From Bacteroidota bacterium (GTDB lineage Bacteria; Bacteroidota; Rhodothermia; Rhodothermales; JAAAOL01), in contig JAAAOL010000209.1 in the NCBI GenBank assembly GCA_009908885.1, positions 1-15,943 on the forward strand: DNA of 15,943 nucleotides, read 5' to 3'. The notes under the pieces are model-generated. The model saw only the letters and a list, made by a program, of their open reading frames with translations. It searched no databases and was not told the origin of the DNA. The position numbers and the translations under genes are program-made. Positions within the stretch are counted from its first letter, which is position 1. Each line of letters opens with the position of its first letter. Shown piece after piece: positions 1-5,927 of this stretch.

Positions 1-73
1 CACGATTCTGGATGCGGTCCAGTTGTTCGATGGCGAGGGCGCGGGCGGTCGTCGGCGTCGAAGGATGGGTCAT
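1..73 (-). CDS. 5' end of an unidentified gene (partial)
   Basis: An open frame runs off the left edge of the window. It starts at an ATG (complement of 71-73), and its 24 visible residues begin MTHPSTPTTARALAIEQLDR. The stretch ARALAIEQLDRIQNR loosely recalls the first helix of the NusB-like domain at the N terminus of 16S rRNA methyltransferase RsmB, but it is too short to assign. It lies 63 bp downstream of the cation transporter stop on the same strand, so the two could be co-transcribed unless the T-rich tract between them terminates. No convincing ribosome binding site precedes the ATG. Confidence 0.4.
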   Translation of the reverse strand, partial: MTHPSTPTTARALAIEQLDRIQNR

Positions 74-113
74 GTGAGGAGAAAGGACGCTCCTGTCGTC
101 GGTGCGTGTCGAG

Positions 114-141
114 AAAAAAAGAAGTAGTGGCGTGCGCTACA
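114..141 (-). terminator. Possible intrinsic terminator after the cation transporter
   Basis: On the minus strand, just past the transporter stop (137-139), a weak GTAG/CTAC stem is followed by a T-rich run (seven A on the plus strand at 114-120). The U tract is clear, but the stem has only four pairs and overlaps the stop codon. This is a weak terminator candidate. Confidence 0.3.
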
Positions 142-1108
142 GCGATCCTGTCTCTTCCACGGCGCTCAGCGGGTCGATCGGCTCGGTGTGCCAGGACGGG
201 TGCGCTTCGTCGTGCTCTTCCGGCTCCAGATGGGCCGTCACGGTCACGTCGTCGTCCGGAAACAGGGCCACGACGGCATCCTCCACCTCGTGCGAGCGCT
301 CATGGGCGTCGTGCAACGACAGCTCGCCCGGAAAGTGGAGATGGTACTCGATCCACATCTGGTCGTTGATGCGGCGGTGGCGCACCTGATGGTATCCGGT
401 GATGATGCCGTGCTGCACAGACCGGTCGAGCTCACGCAAGAGGCGGTACGAGGTAGCGTCGTCCACCTTCTCCATCAGCCCCTCATAGGCCCGCTGCACG
501 AGGCGGACGCCCATCCACGCGATGTTGAGCGCGACCAGGATGGCCACGAGCGGGTCGGCCCAGACCCAGCCCGTCCCCCAGACCACCGCGACGCCGACGA
601 CCACGCCCAGGCTCGTCCACATATCCGTGAGCACGTGCTGGCCGTTGGAGACGAGTACGAGGCTGTTGTGCTGGCGCCCGGTGCGGATGAGGTAGAGCCC
701 CAGCGCCAGGTTGACGACGGTGAGGCCGACCAGGATGAGCAGGCCGGTGTCGAGCTGTTGCAGCTGCGGCCCGGCGAGGAGGTCGCGCACGGCCGAGTAG
801 ATGATGGTCAGCGCGGCGATCAGGATCAGGCCGCCCTCGAAGCCGGACGAGAAATACGCCATCTTGCCATGGCCGTACGGGTGGCCGGTGTCGGCGGGAC
901 GCACAGCGTACCACAGGCTGAAGGCAACGAAGGCCGTGGCCAGCAGGTGGATGACAGACTCCGCCGCGTCCGAAAAGATGGCGGCGCTGCCGGTGATGAC
1001 GAACGCCGTCCCCTTGCCCGATAGCATCAGGAACGACACCAGCAGGCTCGTGCCGATGGCGCGTTTGCGCGGGTCGCTCAGACCGTCGGAATGTGCTCGC
1101 GTCTTCAT
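137..1108 (-). CDS. Cation diffusion facilitator (CDF) family metal transporter
   Basis: Predicted inner-membrane exporter of divalent metal ions by proton antiport, 323 residues from the ATG at 1106-1108. Hydrophobic segments fill residues 20-70, 92-142 and 165-200, followed by a cytoplasmic C-terminal domain (about 205-300) with the ferredoxin-like CDF dimerisation pattern. Family motifs seen are SDAAES (46-51), GHPYGHGK (75-82) and the TM5 metal-site pattern H158-xxx-D162. The TM2 site usually written HxxxD or DxxxD appears to read E50-xxx-H54, so the metal (Zn, Fe, Mn, Co) cannot be assigned. The C-terminal tail is rich in Glu, Asp and His (EPEEHDEAHPSWH) and may bind metal. The frame is open 16 codons further upstream to a GTG at 1156, but that extension is arginine/proline-rich and unlike a CDF N terminus. 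The gene diverges from uvrC across about 139 bp; no clear promoter was recognised there. Confidence 0.9.
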   Translation of the reverse strand: MKTRAHSDGLSDPRKRAIGTSLLVSFLMLSGKGTAFVITGSAAIFSDAAESVIHLLATAFVAFSLWYAVRPADTGHPYGHGKMAYFSSGFEGGLILIAALTIIYSAVRDLLAGPQLQQLDTGLLILVGLTVVNLALGLYLIRTGRQHNSLVLVSNGQHVLTDMWTSLGVVVGVAVVWGTGWVWADPLVAILVALNIAWMGVRLVQRAYEGLMEKVDDATSYRLLRELDRSVQHGIITGYHQVRHRRINDQMWIEYHLHFPGELSLHDAHERSHEVEDAVVALFPDDDVTVTAHLEPEEHDEAHPSWHTEPIDPLSAVEETGSL

Positions 1109-1247
1109 GCGGTGCTGTACCCGGCGTCGGGGTCTGGGGTTCGGTCCAGCGTCCACCCGTCGGGCAAAGACTTTGCGGATTCCTCGGGAATCAATGGCTC
1201 CGAGCCGACGTTCGTTCTACGCGCTTACCGCGAGGCTTCCACCGCCC

Positions 1248-3110
1248 ATGACTCCGCTGCTCGACGACAAACTCGCCTCCCTCCCAACGCGCCCCGGCGT
1301 CTACAAACACAAGGACGCCGACGGGACTGTACTGTACGTGGGCAAGGCGAAAAACCTGCGCAGCCGCGTCCGCAGCTACTTCCACGACAGCCGCCCGCGC
1401 GAGGGCCGCCTGCGGGTGCTCGTCTCGAAGATCGCGGACGTCGAGGTCATCGTGACCGACACCGAGGCCGAGGCGCTGATCCTGGAGAACAACCTGATCA
1501 AGCAGCTCCAGCCGCGCTACAACGTCAACCTGAAGGACGACAAGACCTACCCCTATATCTGCATCAAGAACGAGCGCTTTCCGCGGGTCTTTCCCACGCG
1601 GCGCGTCAAGAAGGACGGCTCCACCTACTTCGGGCCGTACACGGACGTGAAGAACATGAAGCGCGTCCTCAAGGTCATCCGCTCCATCTTCAAGCTGCGC
1701 ACCTGCAACCTCAACCTCGCCCCGGAGCCCATCGCCGCGGGCAAGTACGACACCTGCCTGGAGTATCATATCCAGAAGTGCGCCGCCCCGTGCGTGGGCT
1801 ATCAGAGCGAGGAGGCCTACGACCGGACGATCAAGCAGGTGGAGAAGCTGCTGAATGGCCACACGCGGGAGCTGGTGGACCTGCTGGAGGACGAGATGGA
1901 GCGCCTTGCGGAGGACATGCAGTACGAGGAGGCGGCCACTATCCGCGATCAAATTCATGCGATCAAAAAGTATTCGGAACGCCAGAAGATCGTCTCTGGC
2001 GACTTCGTGGACCGCGACCTGTTCGCCCTCGTCGCCGACCGCGAGGCGAAGGTGGCCGCGGGCGTGCTCTTCAAGATGCGCGAGGGCAAAATCATCGGGC
2101 GGCAGCACAAATACCTCCGCCCCATCGCGGACCGCACGGACGCCGAGTTGCTGCAGAGCTTCCTCGAATACTACTACACCGAGACGACCTTCTTCCCCGA
2201 CGAAGTACTGCTGTCGATCCCGACTGAAAATCCTGAGCCGCTCGAAGAACTGCTGCGCCGGGAACGGGGCAAGAAGGTCCCGCTGAAGGTCCCCAAGCGC
2301 GGCGAGAAGAAGGACCTGATGCAGATGGTGGCGGCCAACGCCAAGCTGCTCGTGGGCGAGTGGAAGCTGCAGCAGATGAAGCGCGGCGAGGAACGCATCC
2401 CATACGCCGTGAAGAAGCTGCAGGAAGACCTGCACCTGGACGCCCTGCCCCGCCGCATCGAGTGCTTCGACATCTCGCACCTCGGTGGTACGGGCACCGT
2501 CGCCTCGTGCGTCGTCTTCGCAGACGGCAAACCGCGCAAGCGCGACTACCGGACGTACAAGATCCGCAGCCTGGAGGCGGGCGAGGTGGACGACTACCAG
2601 GCCATGCGCGAGGTCATCACGCGGCGCTACCGGCGCACGCTCGAAGAGAACGGTCCGTGGCCCGACCTCGTGGTGATCGACGGTGGTAAGGGCCAGCTGT
2701 CGAGCGCGGTGGAGGCGCTGCGGGCGACCGACGTGTACGGCCGCTTCCCCGTCATCGGGCTGGCGAAGCGGCTCGAAGAGGTGTTCGTGCCCGGCGATTC
2801 GCTCCCCCGGCACATCGCCCGGGATAGCGCCTCACTCAAGCTGCTCCAGCGCGTACGGGACGAGGCCCACCGCTTCGCCGTTTCCTTCCAGCGAAAGCAG
2901 CGATCCAAGACCACGCTCCAGTCCGAGTTGACGCAAATCGACGGCATCGGCCCGAAGACGGCGCAGAAGCTGCTCAAGGCCTTCGGGTCCGTCAAGCGCG
3001 TGCGGTCGGCCTCCACAGAGGCGCTGGAAGAGACCATCGGTCCGGCCACCGCTGCCAAAGTCAGAACCTACTTCGACGAGACTGGGGCTACACCGAAATC
3101 TGCGGATTGA
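1248..3110 (+). CDS. uvrC: Excinuclease ABC subunit C (UvrC)
   Basis: Endonuclease of UvrABC nucleotide excision repair that makes both incisions around a bulky DNA lesion. 620 residues, normal for the family. The N-terminal GIY-YIG nuclease domain (about 12-95) has GVY 17-19, YVG 30-32 and catalytic-type E80. Four cysteines, C153, C170, C178 and C182, match the spacing of the UvrC iron-sulfur cluster. A UVR helical hairpin for UvrB contact lies near 205-240. The RNase H-like 5' nuclease domain carries D408 (CFDISH), D478 (VIDGGKGQ) and H541 (DEAHRFA). The C terminus has tandem helix-hairpin-helix motifs (about 560-615, IDGIGPKTAQKLL). The start at 1248 puts the GIY-YIG domain at the usual distance from the N terminus. 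An in-frame ATG at 1194 would add 18 residues without family resemblance. Neither start has a good Shine-Dalgarno. Confidence 0.98.
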   Translation: MTPLLDDKLASLPTRPGVYKHKDADGTVLYVGKAKNLRSRVRSYFHDSRPREGRLRVLVSKIADVEVIVTDTEAEALILENNLIKQLQPRYNVNLKDDKTYPYICIKNERFPRVFPTRRVKKDGSTYFGPYTDVKNMKRVLKVIRSIFKLRTCNLNLAPEPIAAGKYDTCLEYHIQKCAAPCVGYQSEEAYDRTIKQVEKLLNGHTRELVDLLEDEMERLAEDMQYEEAATIRDQIHAIKKYSERQKIVSGDFVDRDLFALVADREAKVAAGVLFKMREGKIIGRQHKYLRPIADRTDAELLQSFLEYYYTETTFFPDEVLLSIPTENPEPLEELLRRERGKKVPLKVPKRGEKKDLMQMVAANAKLLVGEWKLQQMKRGEERIPYAVKKLQEDLHLDALPRRIECFDISHLGGTGTVASCVVFADGKPRKRDYRTYKIRSLEAGEVDDYQAMREVITRRYRRTLEENGPWPDLVVIDGGKGQLSSAVEALRATDVYGRFPVIGLAKRLEEVFVPGDSLPRHIARDSASLKLLQRVRDEAHRFAVSFQRKQRSKTTLQSELTQIDGIGPKTAQKLLKAFGSVKRVRSASTEALEETIGPATAAKVRTYFDETGATPKSAD

Positions 3111-3114
3111 CGAC

Positions 3115-3154
3115 GGACGGAGGACGCCCGTCCCATACGAGCGTCGCTCCCGTC
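3115..3154 (+). terminator. Possible terminator hairpins after uvrC
   Basis: Four bases past the uvrC stop there is a 6-bp perfect stem (GGACGG 3115-3120 with CCGTCC 3128-3133, 7-nt loop). A second small stem follows (GAGC 3139-3142 with GCTC 3146-3149), then CCGTCTTT. The T tract is only three long, so efficiency is doubtful. Confidence 0.35.
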
Positions 3155-3165
3155 TTTGCTAATGT

Positions 3166-3204
3166 GCTACGTGAGATCAGCGGGTCTTCCCCGCCTTCCG
3201 TAGC
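3166..3204. terminator. Compound hairpin between convergent uvrC and the coiled-coil gene
   Basis: A 6-bp outer stem (GCTACG 3166-3171 with CGTAGC 3199-3204) encloses a 5-bp inner stem (GCGGG 3180-3184 with CCCGC 3190-3194, 5-nt loop). It lies between two converging genes, seven bases beyond the coiled-coil gene's stop. It could end transcription from either side, although no U tract follows on either strand. Confidence 0.4.
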
Positions 3205-3210
3205 TAGCTT

Positions 3211-3495
3211 CTAGAGCTGCGACTTGAAGTAGCTGATCGAGTCGGAGAGCGCCTTGCGGACGTTTTCGACCTCCTCCATCAACTCGTCGCCGACGTCCTT
3301 CCCGGCTTCCTGGATCTCATCCATCTTGCCCTGGAGCTGCTCGTATTGCCCGCGCAAGTCCGTCAGGCGTTCCTGGTAGGCGTCTTCCGCCTTGCCCTGA
3401 GCGTTCTGGGCCTTCGCCTCCAACTCGTCGATCTCGGCGTTCAGCTTATCCAGTTGCTGCTTGGCTTTCGCTACGTATTCGTCTCTGCTTGCCAT
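3211..3495 (-). CDS. Small coiled-coil protein, sll1863 stress-response type
   Basis: A 94-residue, highly charged, almost wholly helical protein with no signal peptide or membrane segment. From about residue 8 to 70 hydrophobic residues recur every three to four positions (LDKLNAEIDELEAKAQ, LRGQYEQLQGKMDEIQEAG), as expected for a coiled coil. A short amphipathic tail (VRKALSDSISYFKSQL) follows. The opening MASRDEYVAKAKQQLDKLNAEI and overall layout resemble the sll1863-family stress response proteins of cyanobacteria and other bacteria, whose biochemical role is not known. This match is from memory of the family pattern. The start is well supported by a GGAGGA eight bases upstream of the ATG. 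The gene stands alone, diverging from the methyltransferase and converging on uvrC. Confidence 0.8.
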   Translation of the reverse strand: MASRDEYVAKAKQQLDKLNAEIDELEAKAQNAQGKAEDAYQERLTDLRGQYEQLQGKMDEIQEAGKDVGDELMEEVENVRKALSDSISYFKSQL

Positions 3496-3840
3496 GCTGG
3501 CGTTCCTCCGTTAGATTCGCTTCGCTTTCGTCTTCGTGTACCTGTCGTACCTGCTTCTCCCTGAGAGTGATTCGTCTCCGACGCGCTTCTCACAATCATC
3601 CCGTCAAGACGGGCGGATGGACCCACAGGCCGGGCGTGATGCAGACGTCGTTTTGCTACGGAGCTGTTGAGAAATCCCCCCATTTCGGATCGATCTCGGT
3701 CCTGTAGTGTTGATCTCGCCGCAGGCACGGGCGATTCTCTGGAACACATTATGCCAGAACGAAAGTCGCCCATCGGGTCACAGCCTCACGCTGAACGCTC
3801 CCCCACGCACCCCTACTCACCAACGTTTTCGCCGCCGTTC
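3496..3840. other. Divergent intergenic region, 345 bp
   Basis: Lies between the starts of the coiled-coil gene and the methyltransferase, so it must hold promoters for both. It contains a perfect inverted repeat, CCCGTCAAGACGGG (3600-3613), about 105 bp upstream of the coiled-coil start, which could be an operator or a small hairpin. A TTGACG (minus strand, inside the repeat) resembles a -35 box, but no -10 box sits at a proper distance. The methyltransferase frame stays open to a TTG at 3667 and an ATG at 3751, so part of this region might be translated. No other gene is visible. Confidence 0.4.
3504..3509 (-). promoter_or_regulatory. Strong Shine-Dalgarno of the coiled-coil gene
   Basis: GGAGGA on the minus strand, eight bases before the ATG at 3493-3495. 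It is the only textbook ribosome binding site noticed in the window and fixes this gene's start. It suggests high translation of the small protein compared with neighbours that lack such a site. Confidence 0.7.
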
Positions 3841-4446
3841 ATGCCTACCTCCACGACTATTGCCGACGAGTCCACCGCGCCATCACCGTTCGCGCAGCTT
3901 ACCCTCTTCGCCAAAAACTTTTTCAAACATCCCAAGATGCTCGGCTCGGTGGTGCCGAGTTCTCGGTTTCTGATCGACCGCCTCCTGAATCAGGTCGACT
4001 GGGCCGAAGCCGACGTCATCGTCGAGTATGGCCCTGGCGTGGGCACGTTCACCCGTGAGATTCTCCGACGCATGCGTCCCGACGCGCGGCTGCTCGTCCT
4101 TGAGACGAATCCCGACTTCGTCCGCCACCTGCGCAGCTCCATCACCGATCCCCGGCTAGACCTGTACGCCGGGTCGGCGGCGGACGTGCAACAGGTGCTT
4201 CAGGAACGGAGCCTCGGTGGGGCCGACTACGTGATTGCAGGCATTCCGTTCAGCACGCTTCCCGGCGAGGTGCGCAGCGATATCCTTCAGGTGACGCACG
4301 ACGTGCTCCAGCCCGGGGGCGCCTTCCTGGTCTACCAGTTTTCGCCGAAGGTGACCTCCCACCTCCGGCGCGAGTTTTCGAGCGTCCAGCGCGGCTTCGA
4401 GTTGCTCAACGTGCCGCCCGCACAGGTCTACTACTGCGCGCCGTAG
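3841..4446 (+). CDS. SAM-dependent methyltransferase, phospholipid N-methyltransferase (PmtA/COG3963) type
   Basis: 201 residues from the ATG at 3841. A Rossmann-fold class I methyltransferase: motif I VEYGPGVGTFTREIL (61-75), the acidic end of strand 2 in LLVLETNP, and strand 4 GADYVIAGIPFSTLP. The stretch FFKHPKMLGSVVPSSRFLIDRLL (27-49) and the IPFSTLP/YQFSP motifs are typical of the COG3963 group, which includes the enzyme that methylates phosphatidylethanolamine towards phosphatidylcholine. Members also resemble rRNA adenine dimethylases, so the substrate is uncertain. The frame extends upstream to ATG 3751 and TTG 3667, but those residues are low-complexity (Pro/Ser/Thr/His) and the family usually begins about 25 residues before the KNF motif, which favours 3841. 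No Shine-Dalgarno is seen at any of them. The gene ends 4 bp from the convergent surE stop. Confidence 0.8.
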   Translation: MPTSTTIADESTAPSPFAQLTLFAKNFFKHPKMLGSVVPSSRFLIDRLLNQVDWAEADVIVEYGPGVGTFTREILRRMRPDARLLVLETNPDFVRHLRSSITDPRLDLYAGSAADVQQVLQERSLGGADYVIAGIPFSTLPGEVRSDILQVTHDVLQPGGAFLVYQFSPKVTSHLRREFSSVQRGFELLNVPPAQVYYCAP

Positions 4447-4450
4447 GGGG

Positions 4451-5197
4451 CTACTGCACGTCTGCCGGAAGGCGTTCGAGCGCCGCCGTGTCCGTCAGGT
4501 CGAGCCGCAGCGGCGTCATGGCGACGAGCCCCTGTGCCACGGCCCAGCGGTCGGTTCCTTCCTCGGCCGCCTCCACGGGCTTGACCGAAAACCAGAAGTG
4601 CTGGCGGCCCATCGGGTCCTCCCCCGGCACGATGGCGCCGTCGTAATGGCGCACCGACTGCCGCGCCCAGCGGACGCCGCGCGGATCCTCCGGAAAGTTA
4701 ACGTTGACAAGGGTCAGGTTCTCGTTGGGCAGGATGCGCGTGAGGGCCTCCCGCACGTACGGCTTGAGCTGGTCGAAGTCTGGATCGTAGTCGGCCGAGA
4801 CTGGAGCACTGAAGGCGACGCCCCGCAGGCCGAGGAGGGCCGCCTGCTTGGCCGCCGCCACCGTGCCCGAGTGCCAGATCGTGTTGCCGAGGTTGCTACC
4901 CAGGTTGATCCCGGAGAGCACCACGTCCGGCGTTTCCCAGTGATGCGCCCCGAGCGCGACGCAATCGGCGGGCGTGCCGTTGACGCGATAGGCCTCGAAG
5001 CCGTCGACCGGGGTGCGGTGATACCGGAGCGGGCTCAACGCCGTGATGGCATGTCCCATGGCCGACTGTTCGACGTCCGGTGCTACGATGCGCACGTCAC
5101 CGAACTCACGCGCCACCTCTGCCAGCGCGCGCAACCCGGGACTGTAGATGCCGTCGTCGTTGGAAACCAGAATGCGCATAGGACTCGCCAGGCTCAT
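4451..5197 (-). CDS. surE: 5'/3'-nucleotidase SurE
   Basis: Metal-dependent survival protein that removes phosphate from nucleoside 5'- and 3'-monophosphates (and, in some members, short polyphosphates). 248 residues from the first ATG, normal for SurE. Family motifs are present: RILVSNDDG with metal-binding D14 and D15, EQSAMGHA with S45, and SGINLGSNLGNTIWHSGTVAAA with N98, all expected metal ligands. An internal ATG at 5177-5179 (residue 7, MRILVSNDDG) gives 242 residues and matches the usual SurE start just as well; neither has a strong ribosome binding site. The stop codons of surE and the methyltransferase are only 4 bp apart, leaving no room for a terminator, so convergent transcripts probably overlap. 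Confidence 0.95.
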   Translation of the reverse strand: MSLASPMRILVSNDDGIYSPGLRALAEVAREFGDVRIVAPDVEQSAMGHAITALSPLRYHRTPVDGFEAYRVNGTPADCVALGAHHWETPDVVLSGINLGSNLGNTIWHSGTVAAAKQAALLGLRGVAFSAPVSADYDPDFDQLKPYVREALTRILPNENLTLVNVNFPEDPRGVRWARQSVRHYDGAIVPGEDPMGRQHFWFSVKPVEAAEEGTDRWAVAQGLVAMTPLRLDLTDTAALERLPADVQ

Positions 5198-5285
5198 GAG
5201 TGTCAGTAGACGAGTAGAATAGCGCTCCGACGCCAGGGTTGCTATTAAAATCGTGTTGTAACCGCATCGCTACCGATCCTGCTTC

Positions 5286-5344
5286 GGGACGAGGACGATC
5301 TCCCCGGAGGTGGCTCTTCTACAGAGCGTCCGCAGCCTCGTCCC
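5286..5344. other. Branched inverted-repeat structure upstream of surE
   Basis: A 9-bp perfect outer stem (GGGACGAGG 5286-5294 with CCTCGTCCC 5336-5344) encloses two small hairpins: CTCC-CC-GGAG (5300-5309) and GCTCT-TCTAC-AGAGC (5313-5327). Drawn together this is a three-way junction. It lies about 90-150 bp before the surE start and could be in its leader on the minus strand or belong to an unrecognised small RNA. An AT-rich stretch (about 5241-5262) between it and surE may hold the surE promoter. GC-rich DNA forms chance hairpins, so this stays tentative. Confidence 0.3.
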
Positions 5345-5413
5345 CCACGACGGGCCGGCCGTGAGCGTCAGCGTCCTCCACACGGGGTGACGTGGACAAG
5401 CCCCTTAGAGTTC

Positions 5414-5853
5414 AGCGTCGCGATGTCCGGATAGGCGATAAGCACGGTTGGTAGAGACGCCTCGGGTACGTGTTTAGCGTGTCAGTGGGTCGTCCATTGG
5501 GGTGCGCGACCTCGCTTGGGCGTGGCCGGGAGCACATCCTCCCTGTCCCTCCTTCGGGGAAGGAGGGGACGTGTGCAAAGCCCGACGGCGGTGAGGGCGA
5601 CGTCTCTCCCTTCAGGGAAGGGGTGTGTGTTTAGCGTACATCCGCCGCGCATTGCGCCGGTGGCTCCATACGCGGCTACGGGAGGTCATCCCCCCTGCGG
5701 GGTGTGGAACAGCTCCGCAGGAGCGACAGCACGGAGTAGCCGGGGGTGAAGCAGCGCGCAACCCTCGGCGGTGTCCAGGCTCGCTAAACACGTACGCCTC
5801 GGCGAGGTGTCTCTACCAACCGTTCTTATGGGGTATCCAGGTGTCGTCACGCG
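5414..5853. repeat. Large imperfect inverted repeat enclosing a run of hairpins (MITE-like or structured-RNA element)
   Basis: Left arm 5429-5479 and right arm 5782-5838 are inverted copies. The inner 14 bp (GTACGTGTTTAGCG on the left) and a further 14 bp (CGGTTGGTAGAGAC) match exactly. Between them a 6-bp piece of a small palindrome is present only on the right. Weaker similarity continues outward to about 5414 and 5853. GTGTTTAGCG occurs a third time, in direct orientation, at 5627-5636. The interior holds strong hairpins: 5545-5570 (about 10 bp with one bulge), 5642-5663 (9 bp with one bulge), 5673-5742 (CGGCTAC/GTAGCCG enclosing CTGCGG/CCGCAG) and 5740-5768 (8 bp with one wobble). No transposase and no convincing reading frame is inside. 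Best read as a non-autonomous mobile element or a mosaic of palindromic repeats; a structured RNA is possible. Confidence 0.6.
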
Positions 5854-5871
5854 GATCCGGCGTGAGCGGCA

Positions 5872-5927
5872 GTCGCCCCTCGCAGATCGCCCATCACCCC
5901 TCGCCCATCGAAAATCGCACATCCGAC
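5872..5927. repeat. Eight degenerate 7-bp tandem repeats abutting the GH15 stop codon
   Basis: Eight consecutive 7-mers with consensus near ATCGCCC (for example ATCGCCC 5886-5892, ATCACCC 5893-5899, CTCGCCC 5900-5906, ATCGCAC 5914-5920). The last unit ends at 5927, directly against the GH15 stop at 5928-5930. They resemble the short tandemly repeated repetitive sequences described in cyanobacteria. The unit differs from that of other gaps in this cluster. Confidence 0.7.

Noticed and set aside
188..1024. Long plus-strand open frame (278 codons) opposite the cation transporter
   Set aside because: It is the antisense shadow of a clear CDF gene, with His/Val/Arg-rich composition and no family motif.
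1191..2813. Minus-strand open frame of 540 codons opposite uvrC
   Set aside because: Leu/Val/Arg/His-rich translation typical of antisense frames in GC-rich DNA; the plus strand encodes full-length UvrC.
3667..3840. N-terminal extension of the methyltransferase from TTG 3667 or ATG 3751
   Set aside because: The extra residues are Pro/Ser/His-rich, show no helix or signal pattern and precede the usual family start; kept only as an alternative.
5516..5749. Small open frame of 77 codons inside the inverted-repeat element
   Set aside because: Its sequence follows the hairpin repeats, it has no recognisable domain and no ribosome binding site; probably a spurious frame in repeat DNA.
5438..5829. 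Insertion sequence with a decayed transposase between the inverted repeat arms
   Set aside because: No reading frame of either strand between the arms shows a DDE, HUH or other transposase motif, and the 300-bp interior is made of hairpins.
5872..5927. Possible CRISPR-like array because of regular short repeats
   Set aside because: The units are 7 bp with no spacers and no cas genes nearby; this is simple tandem repetition.
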